From: Pectinophora gossypiella
Taxonomy: Eukaryota > Arthropoda > Insecta > Lepidoptera > Gelechiidae
Direction: 5' to 3'
NCBI RefSeq assembly: GCF_024362695.1
Contig: NC_065420.1
Coordinates: 15,167,420-15,231,419, forward strand
DNA length: 64,000 nt
Shown in pieces: positions 13,301 through 23,505 of this stretch. How positions within the stretch are numbered: the first letter of the stretch is position 1; every line of letters begins with the position of its first letter. The translations under genes and the position numbers were made by a program. The notes under the pieces are model-generated. The model searched no databases and was not told where the DNA came from. It worked only from the letters and a program-made list of their open reading frames with translations.

Positions 13301-15724
13301 GGAGTGCGAAGAGTTATCGTTTTATACGTATAGCTATTATATCCCAATTGAAGTAGTCTAGAAGTACACTCATCTTAAGTTAATACGCTCGTTGCTTCCT
13401 GAGATATAACTGTTTTAATGATATTTGGAATGCTTCTTTCGTACAGTAAAATACTTCCTTTTATACTGTTCCCACTGTCCAGGTGATGATGGCGCTGCTG
13501 ACGGCGGCGCTGTCGCTGGCGGCGTGCTCGTGGCTGCTGCCGCTGCTGCTGGCGGTGCGCGGCGCCGGCACGCTCGCGCGCGCCGCGCTCGCCGTGGGCG
13601 CGCTCGGTGCGTCACTACACTACACTACACTACACTACACACTGTCACACCACACGGCGGGCTCGTGGCTGCTGCCGCTGCTGCTGGCGGTCGCTACACT
13701 ACACACTCTACACTCTGTACACTAATATTGTGTTACACATTTTGTATTACGGCCTCCGTGGTTCAGTAGTTGGGTGTTGTGCTCATGATGTAGAGGTCCT
13801 GGGTTCGAATCCTGGTAGGGCAAATCACAAATATTTCTTTGTGATCCCTAGTTTGGTTAGGACATTGCAAAAATGGATACTGCATTCATCTGTTATGTCC
13901 GTTCGTTGAAATTAAGTTGGGTGCTATAAAGTGTATTCGATTTGATTATTTACAAAAGACCCTTGTGTGAAAATATTTTACTGGAATCGCTTTCTTTTCC
14001 CGGGTGTACCCATGTGGTATCATTCGGTGCTCACAATCCAAATAAATAAGGCGTGTGACGCAGCCGTGGCGCTGGTGCTGTGCACCCCGCTGGGCGCGCC
14101 GTACTCGGCGACGACCCCGCAGCGGTACATGGTGTTCCACACGCGGCGCACCACGCACCACGCGCCCGGCAACGTGACGCACGAGGACCTCTACTGGGTG
14201 CCGCACCTCGACGCCAACACGCCCAGCTCGCTGAAGGACCACGGTACGAGTCGCCGTAGAGAGGTGGAGCTTCCCGTAGAGTGTGTGACGTGCTAACACA
14301 CAAAATAACAACAAAAAATAAATAACAACAAATGTGTCTGTTTTTAAGTGTAAATGGCCTAAGCTGTGCAAGCGTGATGCGCTTTTAGCCTTCTTTTTTT
14401 TCTCATTTAAGATATCTTTGCTGCAGTTAATTTTGCATGCCGTTGTCACCTATAATTAGGGTAACAATTACTCTTGTTTATGTATAAGTAACTTGTAATG
14501 TATTTATTGTTGTTAACTCTGTTGGTGACGATGAATAAATAAATAACCCGCCCCCGCCCGCAGTGCCGCTGCTGGCGCAGGCGGCGTGGCGCCCGCAGGA
14601 GTGCGGCGCGTGGCCGTACTGCGGCGCGCCCTACTGCCTGCCCGTGGCGGCGCTGGTGGCGCGCGGCTACTGGGCCGCGGCCGGCCCGCCGCCGCTGGCC
14701 GCCGCCGTGGCGGCGCGCCTGCAGCCGCTGGGCCCGCGCCTGGCCGCGCTGCATCTGCACATCACAGGTACCGTGGCGCGCTCGCGCTCCTACGCTGTGG
14801 GGCCCCGTAGTCGGCTCGAAGCATGTCAAGTCGAAAGAGTCCGTCCGTTGAATGAAACTTCATAAAATTTTCTTTCTTATGCCACTCTGAATTCCCGCCC
14901 GTTTTCGAGCTCCGAGCTTCGGAAAGGTGACGACACGAGAATGATTTTTTTCGATCGCAAATGCTGCCGAGCTGAGCCTGGACGACCTTCCGTTAAGAGG
15001 CGTCCATTACGGCTCGGCGTCCCAAATAATTCCCAAAAAAGCGACAGGATCCGTCAGATCCAGTTCCTTATTTTTTACAATAACAAAATCTACACACTGG
15101 ACAGCATAAAATAAACCCATTTTGTTTCATTTTCATTCGGTAGCAGGGGCCCCACCGGGTAAGAGCAGGTACTCTTTCAATTTAGTTCAGTCGACGAGAA
15201 CTGCGAATTGGAGTGAAACTTTTTCGATTTCACGTAGACTTGAATGTTTTTCGGGCGCACGTCTAAAGCGTGACGTCCCGTGCCGCCGCACGAGCCGTAA
15301 CTAGCGAGGGCGCCCGCAGGCCCGTCGCACGTGGTGGTGGTGGTGGCGCCGGCCGAGGGCGCCGAGGTGTCGTGGGCCAGCGCGCTGGGCGGCCCGCCGC
15401 AGCCGGGCGCGGCCTGGGGCCGGCGCCGCACCTACTTCCTGGCGCTGCACGACGCGCTGCGGCCCCGGGCCTGGAACCTCACGCTGCACATACAGGTACG
15501 CGGCGGCCTGCCCCGCCTCGCCGGCCCGACCGCGCCTGCCCTGATACATGCTGTGTCCCCAGCACTCGTTCGAGACCCCGCCGGCGGAGTGGGCGGCGCT
15601 GTCGGTGGCGGGCCACGGCATGTCTGCGCCGCGGGCGCCGGAGCACGAGGCGCTGCTGGCCCGCATGCCCGCCTGGACCGCGCCCTCGGGCTGGCCCGTA
15701 CACCTGCACCTGCTGCGCGTGTGA
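4312..15724 (+). CDS. ERMP1: ERMP1/Felix-ina-like ER membrane metallopeptidase (M28 family), 12 exons
   Basis: Exons: about 4312-4708, 4872-4994, 7237-7617, 7748-7867, 8069-8254, 8495-8908, 9343-9476, 13483-13606, 14064-14243, 14564-14767, 15320-15495, 15563-15724 (TGA). All junctions are GT-AG and the phases join. The sum is about 866 residues; vertebrate ERMP1 has about 900. Exon 1 carries a membrane anchor (alanine/leucine run), then GPRVAGSYENE. The M28 zinc site follows: CHFDTVPGSPGASDD, NGAEEN, NIEA, and a histidine in YHTHLDT. Exons 5-8 encode the polytopic membrane region, which is unusually rich in Ala and Leu. Exons 9-12 encode the lumenal C-terminal domain. The first exon lacks an in-frame ATG (4312 is GTG), so the true start is upstream or in another exon. 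By family knowledge the enzyme sits in the ER membrane with its peptidase in the lumen. Introns 2 and 7 are large and filled with repeats. Confidence 0.93.
4995..7236. other. ERMP1 intron 2 (2.2 kb), repeat-bearing
   Basis: The intron carries a dispersed repeat at about 5100-5510 that is shared with 9.9-10.2 kb and 13.25-13.35 kb (motifs GTGACGTC, AAGCTTTTATAAT, CGCTGGTGG). A SINE follows at about 5590-5815. The remainder up to 7236 shows no gene; a moderately GC-rich patch at 6.2-6.75 kb has no recognised feature. Confidence 0.6.
5590..5815 (+). repeat. tRNA-derived SINE
   Basis: A tRNA-like head spans about 5600-5672, with a decayed A-box region (GTTGTTGAGCG) and a B box GGGTTTGAAACCC followed by GGTGGGGACA. 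The tail matches the SINE body at the start of the window in opposite orientation, including GTTACATGAGCC and CAGGGGCCTTTGG. It lies in ERMP1 intron 2 in the sense orientation. Confidence 0.7.
10350..11353 (-). pseudogene. RTE-like non-LTR retrotransposon, 5'-truncated reverse transcriptase
   Basis: The minus-strand frame (to 10436) contains a reverse transcriptase palm: GVRQGDVISPKLF and the catalytic LRFADDIVLMAE (FADD box). It then has the C-terminal region typical of insect RTE-type elements, including TYGSETWPLT, KWQWAGHIARR and RPATRWTDDLVK. The endonuclease and the start of the RT are missing. Recognisable RT begins at QVDHRYIEVLRDLY, and the first ~20 codons of the open frame belong to a different repeat. 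The 3' end is probably at about 10345 (GCTGGGCATAGGCC motif). The frame is open but truncated, so it is inactive. It lies antisense within ERMP1 intron 7. Confidence 0.88.
11340..11565. repeat. Dispersed repeat shared (inverted) with 59.18-59.40 kb
   Basis: About 220 bp here is the near-perfect reverse complement of 59.18-59.40 kb. Shared landmarks are AGAGTTGATATCTCGAGACA, ACTTAAGTACCTAAACAATG and GTCGGGGGCTGCCTTTTCTA. It abuts the RTE reverse transcriptase. It has no coding content that I recognise. Confidence 0.8.
11590..12095. repeat. ~139-bp tandem repeat ending in a conserved repeat tail
   Basis: CACTAATAT followed by a TGTAGCACC-like segment recurs at about 11602, 11740 and 11879, a spacing of about 138-139 bp. 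Each unit also contains an AAAACCGCATTGAAATTGGA-like segment. The array ends in a tail with CTAAACGCATATACCTGCTC at about 12050. The last unit plus tail recurs at 12.88-13.10 kb. It looks like a non-autonomous element with internal tandem monomers. Confidence 0.7.
12143..12477 (-). repeat. tRNA-derived SINE with 12-bp target-site duplication
   Basis: On the minus strand the element begins with a well-preserved tRNA-like head. The A-box region reads TGGTCTAGTGGTTAGAGCG and the B box GGTTCGATTCC. It runs about 335 bp to a CTGGGCACAGGCCTCCCCTC-containing 3' part (plus-strand reading). Direct repeats TTTACTTAATAC at 12131-12142 and 12478-12489 flank it exactly. This is a clear retroposed insertion in ERMP1 intron 7, antisense to the gene. 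Confidence 0.88.
12880..13105. repeat. Second copy of the 11.6-12.1 kb repeat tail
   Basis: The stretch beginning CACTAATATTGTGGCGCC and ending in ATACCTGCTCCGTTCCGTCG matches the last monomer and tail at about 11.88-12.09 kb with scattered differences, in the same orientation. Confidence 0.7.
13612..13725. repeat. (ACTAC)n microsatellite around a duplicated fragment of ERMP1 exon 8
   Basis: Just after the exon 8 donor, an ACTAC-rich microsatellite is split by a copy of exon 8 sequence: 13658-13692 matches 13520-13556 over about 36 bp with one or two differences (GCTCGTGGCTGCTGCCGCTG core). The copy is intronic and does not extend the frame usefully. Confidence 0.8.
13745..13890 (+). repeat. 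tRNA-derived SINE head
   Basis: A GCCTCCGTGGTTCAGTAG A-box region followed by GGTTCGAATCC (B box) and a short body containing TTTGGTTAGGACAT matches the other SINEs in the window. It lies in ERMP1 intron 8. The tRNA-like part is degenerate, so this is a SINE, not a tRNA gene. Confidence 0.75.
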
Positions 15725-15950
15725 CTCGCGGCCCTTCCCTAAACTACCGCACTGTTTAGCGTACGTAAACTCCCGATTCGAATCCTTACGTGTTTATAAA
15801 TTACACGTTCTAGTCGCACGGTTGTTTCTGTATGCGCCAGATGAATACCGGTCTAACCTCTTGCTGATAAATATGACGTTGTAAGTGAGTAGTGATGTAG
15901 TATAATCCGCTGGAAACTTCCAAAGAAGTTAGATGCACTTAGAAAGAAAC

Positions 15951-15956
15951 AATAAA
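15951..15956 (+). terminator. Poly(A) signal of the ERMP1-like gene
   Basis: AATAAA about 230 bp after the TGA at 15722-15724 is the first canonical polyadenylation signal downstream. Confidence 0.6.
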
Positions 15957-18079
15957 TTGTGATTATTACATGATTGATAGTGGCGACGTGAGGTTTACTC
16001 ATAATTAAATAAAATAACTCGAGGTTTGCGTTAGTCTATTGTGTCAACACAGCGATGCCTTATTTACATTAAGCATGTGTTGTACATGGTGTACATAAAC
16101 ATATCTCTGAATATTAAAATATAACGTATGTGCGCGTTTCGGACAGCTGGAGAGCAGCTATAGTTGTGTTTACCTCATTCTTATTCTTAGCTGGGCAAGA
16201 TCGTTAATCCGTTAACAGTTAATTGACGAAGTTCATATTTCCAGTAACGGATGAATTATACTTTAAAGATTGTTAACGAACTCATTAATTTCCATTAATT
16301 AATGGTGCGGCCTTCCTTGCAGGATATATACGTATTAGTAAACATGTTCATTAGATGTAATATCGATGTACCTTTACGTGCTGTAGTCGAACGTCCTTGT
16401 TCGATGGCCAAAGATGTTTTACACGCAAGCGAGCCTCCCGCCCACGCGAATATGTTGATAATTATGAAGGGAAATATTTATTTTCAGTCAGATAAGAAGT
16501 CACATATGAAGATAGGCGAATGACTGTATTAATTTATAATTTTGTTTAGAAATATTGTAATATAAAAATTATAAGTTATAAAGTTAAGTTTATCACTATT
16601 AATTACAATCCGTAAATAAATATCAATTTATTTAAAAAATATATTACGAACTCTAATGAAAACCCCTTCTTGTATTATTTTATCAAGTCTGGCGTAAATT
16701 AATACTTAATAATCATTAACGTTAAGTTGCGTTAAATCTTCCAAAGTTAACTAACTCTTTTATTAACGGATTAGCGATTAACAAAGCTACTTGATTAACG
16801 GTGCCCAGCTTTTTCATAAAAATGATATATAGTTATTAATGTTATTATATAGTAGTGCGTGCGCGGTATGACGGCGCACCGTGTGTGAGGCTACAGCCTC
16901 GAGTTGACATGTACGTGTAGGTATAGCGCCGCACTTCGCGACACTTGTGGGGTCCATTTTTTGGACCTGACGAAAGTTGTGACAGTAGTTAAGTATTATT
17001 ATACAATATAATAAATACATCACTCAAAGAGTCTTAAATCAGGGCATACACAAAAGTCAATTTAAATGGCGACAGTAACTTAGCGAGCGCGATATCGCTG
17101 TAGACAAACAATGGTGTTTGCCGTTTTAACCCCCAAAAAATAGTTTTAAACTGTTGAAAACTCGCCTACAACGATAAAAGAAGTCTGTCTTAAACTTCAT
17201 TTTGGGAAATTTTTGGTCACCTGACGTCATGTTTCGTTTTAATTAGTTTATAGAATATCAATAGAAAGTACCCACGACGGACCAACTAGAACTAAACACG
17301 CGAAGTATATTATTATCAATAACAGTATATTACACATTCAAAAATTCTTTACGAGTGTAAAGCTCACTTGTGCCTTTGACGTAATTACACATTATTGGAA
17401 GGATCTGGGAATATAAAACAGACATCGTTTTAAGGTTGGGGCATTAGTTCTATAAGGAAAAACATATCGTTAAGTAGGTAGCTACAATCCCTTTTAATTT
17501 TTATTTAACCAAAGCGCAAGATCAGGCTTCAGACAAGGCAGATTGTTTTGTATTAATGTTTTCTTAGGTAAATACTTGGGTAAATACCCAATAACATATA
17601 TTAGACAATTTATGTTTATAAGAAAAAATAATACTATTATTATAATGTGATGTCGTTCTGCTATTTTATGTGTGTTGTATTTAGAAACTTATGGCAGACT
17701 ATCGTGTCGATGAATTTTCGAACAGTAAGAAATGTTTCGTAGTACTCCGTCCGGCGTGCACTGCACGGTCAGTTCCGCGGTACATGTCAGCGCTAATACA
17801 ACAATAGGCCTTACCAAGTGACAAGTTACATTATGCATAAGAGCATATTATGCCGTTTTATTTTCTGTGATGTAACCAACGCTTTTTTGTTACGTTATGT
17901 AATAAAAAAATAAATCGTTACAATTGTTTCATTTACTTAAATACCTATTCTATCTATCTAAAATGATTGATATCACGTGGTTTCCAGGATTTACCCGGTG
18001 GATTTTTGCCCGGTGAACAAGCCCCAAAAAAGGTTTTGGATATGACTAAAATAAAATCAATGTTTCGGTAAATCAGACA
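15957..18079. other. Intergenic AT-rich region
   Basis: No gene recognised in about 2.1 kb. Several GTTAACG/CGTTAA-like words recur between 16.2 and 16.8 kb. A GC-richer island at about 16.86-16.97 kb has no assignable feature. Short ORFs here show no family resemblance. Confidence 0.4.
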
Positions 18080-21000
18080 AAAGGGGTATGAACCTTTCTG
18101 GCATATCTCAGTGGCGCCACCTGGCGGACGTTTCAAAACTGCGGCGCACGGTGAAACCTGTGCAAATCGATAGGGGACACTTGTCTGAACAAAAAAGCTT
18201 TAATGGACCTATGCTCTAAAGTGTCACGTTTTCAAGATATCTAGCTTGAAAGTTACGAAAAGTGTCGTATGGATAAATCGATTTTACTCTTTATCTATAT
18301 ACAATCGTAATATAGTGACAAAGTGATTGATTATACATGAAACATTATTTAATATACAACATATTTATCTTATTGAAAAATTGAAATTAATAAATACTTG
18401 CAACAACAGTAATGGTTTTTGTCTTTGCTACATTATTATAGAAAGTACATAGGTACTTAACTGTGCACACCTTATCTAACGTTACTAATTGCAAACTGAG
18501 TTTATCAGTTTGTGTTATGTATGATATAGGCGTCATTTACTCCTTAACTTGATTTTACTTGACACAACGACAGGATCTAATGAAATATAAAATAAAGTTT
18601 TCATTTTTATATACGCAATGCGCTTAGTGCGGCATCATTAGTACTCGTTAAAAAGCAAAATAAATTCTCGAAGTTTAAGAAATCTGTGTAAGAGAAACAA
18701 AATGGTGAACTTATTAACTGCCATTTTGCTTTCTCGTTTAATTCCAGGAACTACGAAAATGGAGGTCCTTTGTTTAAAGTTGCACGAATTTCTATTGTTT
18801 CGGCGGAATCAACAAGGATAGCGAATAGCCATACAATAAGTGTGAGTGAGACAACATCATAAAATAAATACAATAGGACGATTGGCAGCCGGGTGAACTT
18901 TCAGTCAGTTTGCCACTTTCATCTTCAACGTGCGCACGCGCTTTTCTCTGTTCTGAGACTTTATCCTGTTCATTCTGTTGTATTTGTTACCACTGTTGAG
19001 TTTGTTAATATTCCTCTTGAGTTTGTTAGTATTTTTGTTGACTTTGTTAGTGTTATTGTTGAATTTGTTGTTGTTGTCTTGGCAAGATGTCCAGTCATGT
19101 TGGTGCCAGGCAATGTTTTTTTTTTATGGTGTAAGCACTGTTCGTGGCCCGCGCCGAAGATCTCGGCGTCCTATACAGTCTTACTTGACAACTGAAGATT
19201 ATATTGCTAGGCACCCCAACATCCTGAATTATGCAAGTACCTAATCTTATTTGAACATTGAAAAATTAAAAATCTCAGTATGCAGTGTATCTGGTATCTA
19301 TATTATAGTCCCTGGTCAGTATAATACATAAAATGACAATGTATAATTCGGCTCGTTTCTCAATCGTGCTTTTCATAATCGAAATGTCATATGAAAAAAA
19401 TTCGTGTATGGAAATAATATATCCTACTTTATCGAAGCTCTTTCATTATGTAGCGTCTTAGACGAAGTAATCAAAGCAAAACATTAGATAGGTCACCAGA
19501 GATAGGTCTTACGCCAAGCGTATCACTTGTGTTCAAGACTTACGCTTTCAATAGATTTTATAGCCAACTATTACCACTTAATTATGTATAATAAATGATA
19601 TTTGCATTTTTTTGTAACAGTAGAGAGTGATCAGTTCATATTAATGCAAGCACAACGGTCAGGCTGTTTTTTCATCTGACATGTGCTACGTTGCTAGGTT
19701 TAATATCCACCAATCAGATAATTGGGTCTGATTCTGATCGGCACAATGAACCCGATTTTAGGGTATGCAACGTAGCATCTAGCATGTTACTGGTGGAAAC
19801 GCAGTCTAAATGTGACGTACTTACTTCATTATTGATGGAACAGTATTATTATCGTTTCCAGCTAACGACGCAATACCGAATATGCCACATTTAAAAGAGG
19901 AAGTGAGGATTGCTTGCGCCCTAATAAATGCCTTCGGAAAACGGGTGACAGATCACCCACTCGTAAATGAAATAATCAACGATATATACCTTAAGCACGA
20001 CGCCCCAAACTATCTGTGCGAGTTAGTAATACAAAACAATTTAAATCAACGCAGAGCCGCTTTCCAAGCTATAAACTCAAGTGAAGGCTTTCAACAGTTT
20101 CCCATCTTATCATATGAGGATCTGTTGATAATGTCTCTGGGACCGTATCAAGTGACGCAGGCAAGAAGCTACTATGGCGAACACCTAAAAGAAAACGGAA
20201 GGTTTTTCATTGAAGTGTATGAAGATTTTGCAGTTGAGTATAATTTAAATCAATACAACATAGTAGTCTGTGATCCTTGGCTGACAAGAGCTAAAATACA
20301 CTCGAGGCACCAGAGCAACAGAATTTATTTTGTATATATCTTGCTAAATAATAGTTGGAAAACAGAAATAAACTTGTCGGTCACTATTGCAGCTGTATAG
20401 TTGGAAAACGGACACTCGGGTGCTGTGCTCATGTCATGTGCATAGTTTGTTATATGCGATGGGCTCGGCACCAAGAAATCCCCATTCAACCCCCTGCTGC
20501 CTTTTTAGATCAAGTTATTATATCTGATGAAGAAGAAGATTGATTATTCAAGAAGACTGATTCATTATCCTAATAGGTACGAATTTGTATAAACTAGGTG
20601 TGTTCCATACACTGCTGTAAAGTAGTCCTAAAAGCGAATTTTCACACCCCACCTGCTTTCACTGTGATTAGACATTTAAGCTGGCTTTCATTCAATAAAC
20701 ATAAAAACTCAAAAAGTGTGAAATTGTTAGACAGTCATAGCAAATAACTTTGAGCGTGATTACCACGAGAATAAGTCATGAGCTGTACATCTCACGACTC
20801 GTTTCTGGATTTCTTTTAAGTTACACATAAAAGTAAGTTATAAATATTTATTTCATCTATTTTCTATTTATTTATTTTTCAATAAAGTAAATATGTGGTA
20901 TATTAAACACTAATATTCCATGCATAATCACTTAGTCACTATATTCCAATTGCATATAAAAGTAAAATCGATTTGTTCATACAACACTTTTCGGAACTTT

Positions 21001-21183
21001 CAAGCTAAATATCTTGAAAACGTGACGCTTTAGAGCATAGGTTCATTAAAGCTTTTTTGTGCAGAAAAGTGCCCCCTATCGATATGCACAGGTTTCATCG
21101 TGCGCCGCAGTTTTAAAAATCCGCTAGGTGGCGCCACCAGGTTATGCCAGCCTCCATCCATAGTGAAATGTTCAATGCCCTTT
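18080..21183 (+). mobile_element. ~3.1-kb inverted-repeat element, copy 1 (SWIM-finger ORF frameshifted)
   Basis: The left end (AAAGGGGTATGAACC, then TGGCGCCACCTGGCGGA) is matched in inverted form by the right end (TCCGCTAGGTGGCGCCACC ... TGCCCTTT). The long diverged terminal repeats are about 220 bp each. The interior is nearly identical to copy 2 at 27.6-30.8 kb. No target-site duplication could be defended. Relative to copy 2 it lacks about 20-30 bp near 19230 and about 30 bp near 19490, and has one base missing near 20353 that breaks the main ORF. Confidence 0.85.
19882..20543 (+). pseudogene. Transposase C-terminal region with SWIM-type finger, frameshifted copy
   Basis: This is the same protein as in copy 2 (29470-30132). 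After about 157 codons the frame breaks: AATAGTTGG here versus AATAGTTTGG in copy 2, a one-base loss at about 20353. The cysteine-rich end (CSCIVGKRTLGCCAH) therefore continues in another frame to 20543. This copy is not expected to make the intact product. Confidence 0.85.
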
Positions 21184-21958
21184 ATTGGTCATTAAATCTA
21201 AAATATAAGTTCCTTATGAACATCTCGATACCGCGTTTTAATTCGGTACAGCGCCATCTAGCGATCGTCTTACGGACTAATTATAAGTTAATAAGTTTAA
21301 CCTTTTACAAACTTAGACACCCGATTAATGACAATCAATGGGACTTAAACATAGACGCGTCTAGGAGAGGAGGTCCTCTACCTACCCCTTCAGGGATACA
21401 GACGTGATGCCATGTAAAAATATAGATTTTCCTGTGGATTGGAGGCACCTATATTGTATATCTCCAAATGGTCCGACTTATCAAAGTCCAGTTCTGATAA
21501 TAAAGGGATCCTTGGGGAATTAATGAAATCAAAAAAATAATTTAACGGCAGGATCAAATATGTATAGAAATCAAAACCTATATTGCGTCTCTTTATATTG
21601 ATCAGCATAATAATGGGTGAAAGATGTATTATGCCTGGGTGTAATAACAAGGATCATCATTTATATCCAAAAACAAAGATAAAAGATGCATACTATGAAA
21701 GGACCAAGTATTATATTATGTCTGTTATCCAACGAACTCAGCGCCATTTATATTGTTTTTGGAAAGTCCCTCTTCATTAGCATAGACCAAAAACATAGCC
21801 ACCACCAAAACACACGTGGCAGTCTTGCTGTTCTTGTGCTGTTCACTCATTTTTTATAGACGAGACTGTAATCCGTGGAGAGCCTTTGCCGATTATTATT
21901 GTAAAAAAGAAAAATAATAACAATGACAGGTGTCACATTGACAAGTTAACCATAACCA
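21184..21958. other. Intergenic, repeat debris
   Basis: A LINE-like 3' tail motif (CTACCTACCCCTTCAGGGAT) lies near 21380-21400; a related CTTACCCCGGTGGGAAATAG occurs at 39.18 kb. A short frame at 21613-21780 begins MGERCIMPGCNNKDHHLYPK, which weakly resembles the start of a THAP finger but stops too soon to be convincing. Nothing else is assignable. Confidence 0.35.
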
Positions 21959-22364
21959 GGCTTTTTGGCGGGATACGGGAACGGGACAGTTGCTTTCTTC
22001 ATTGAATAATTTAAATAATTAATACGAAGTGGTGTTTTGTGGTTTATGATCGCATTAAGTTAGTCGGAAAATATTCGCGACAGTGTTATTATATCGGAGT
22101 ATTCAGTATTCAATAAACAAAGTGTATCTACCTATTTTCGCTTCGTGCCAACAAGCCGCTTCATAACTCGAAAGTTTATGCGGACTCTTGAGTTAATTCG
22201 TCTGGGGTTCGGAGTAGGAGTCTGCTCCGAGGGTGGGGGCTTAGGTTTCATCATCATCACCTTGCATCATTTCATTAATCATCAAGAAAAAAATACCTAA
22301 GACATGGCTGTATGGGCATAGTTCCCTTTGCCTTACCCTTCGGGAAAACCAAAACAAAAAAAAA
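21959..22364 (+). repeat. ~400-bp poly(A)-ended retroposon
   Basis: The unit begins GGCTTTTTGGCGGG and ends GGGAAAACC plus an A-rich run. It matches, in opposite orientation, the element at 32913-33317. The last ~100 bp recur at 38.52-38.62 kb. There is no coding potential. It is a SINE-like or LINE-derived non-autonomous element. Confidence 0.75.
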
Positions 22365-22379
22365 ACTTACAATCCCATA

Positions 22380-23145
22380 TTGGTTTTGCAGAAGTCGTCA
22401 ATTCGTCATTTTGTTGACAGAAAATTTTATTCCATTATTAGTCGCCTTCGTTTTGGTCATTCTAGACTTAATTCACACCTTTATCGTATGAGGATGGCAG
22501 ACCATGCCCACTGTGATTTTTGTGACTCACACGAAGAACAAACTTTGTCTCATATCATCTTTAATTGCTCATCCTTTGGCATTCAGCGCCTTCTGCTAAT
22601 GGATGAATTGATTAGTTTGTATGAAAATCCTGAATCAGTCCCGCGTCTTCTTCAGGATTTATTAAGAAATCCATCTTCGTATTTGGGTTTGTACAGATTT
22701 ATCACAAGTACAGTAAAAGACCTGTGAATATGTAAATGACTCGCGACTCGCTTGTAAAAGACAAGTTCTTTGCGAATATTTTCTTTGTAAATATTTCTTT
22801 GTAAATAATAGACATTGATTTGACATTCTTTGATGTATAAGTTGTATTGTGAATATAACTGAAGACATTAATGAAGATTACCTACTGAAGACGTTACTAC
22901 TCAAAAATGACAAAAGCAAAATGATATCACTGAAGACATTATTTATCGGATTATACTTGAAGCTTTTGCATACAACTTTTGGATGGTAGCTGGTATCCTT
23001 AACTCAGTTTTAAAACTTTTAGGGATAACAGCTGACTCATAGCAATTATCTCACAGCCTGTAACTACATATTTATAAATGTAAACATATATTGTCATATA
23101 TTTAAGGCTTTAATGGTACAAAATAAAGATATTATTATTATTATA
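22380..23145 (+). pseudogene. Non-LTR retrotransposon 3' end (ORF2 C-terminus)
   Basis: An open frame at 22380-22727 contains SRLRFGHSRLNSHLYRM then CDFCDSHEEQTLSHIIFNC. This is the arginine-rich tract and CCHC-type zinc finger found at the C-terminus of many insect non-LTR retrotransposon ORF2 proteins. A 3' untranslated stretch follows, ending at an AATAAAG and (ATT)n tail near 23120-23150. All upstream ORF2 (endonuclease, RT) is missing, so the copy is dead. Confidence 0.75.
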
Positions 23146-23229
23146 TTATTATTATAAAATTGAAAACTAAGGACGTTACCTGACACCTGAAGAGTGAAGA
23201 CTGAAGACATTTTCTGGGTGCTTCTCCAA

Positions 23230-23315
23230 AAAAGATCAAGATCACCAAAGACTAGGCTGTATGGGCTAAGTTCCCTTTGCCTGCCAGAATGGGCAAATAA
23301 TCAAAAAAAAAAACC
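23230..23315 (+). repeat. Fragment of the poly(A)-ended retroposon 3' end
   Basis: GGCTGTATGGGC followed by AGTTCCCTTTGCCT and an A-rich end matches the 3' part of the ~400-bp retroposon at 22.3, 33.0 and 38.6 kb. Confidence 0.55.
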
Positions 23316-23505
23316 AACAATAAAATTCTAACCTCAAACGCGCGCGATTCGCGAAACCGACCCCCCAAACAGACAAATAGACAGATGAAGTGTTTAGCCT
23401 GGTTTAAAAGCAATAACCTCTTGTCCAGTTAAGAAATGTAAGGTATTTAGAGTAGCAAACTTGACAATAACCTGTTAGAGCTCGTGAGCAAGAGTATGTT
23501 TGCAG

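Larger units (their letters stand above)
9477..13482. other. ERMP1 intron 7 (4.0 kb), nested repeats
   Basis: This is the largest intron of the ERMP1 gene. In order it holds a dispersed-repeat piece (about 9.88-10.2 kb), an antisense RTE-like reverse transcriptase (10.35-11.35 kb), a short repeat also found at 59.2 kb (11.35-11.56 kb), a ~139-bp tandem array (11.6-12.1 kb), a SINE (12143-12477), a second copy of the tandem-repeat tail (12.88-13.1 kb) and the probable other end of the first dispersed repeat (13.25-13.35 kb). Confidence 0.6.

Noticed and set aside
21583..21780. THAP-like finger start (CIMPGCNN)
   Set aside because: Only a short stretch resembles THAP; the frame ends before the conserved downstream residues. 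Recorded only as debris.
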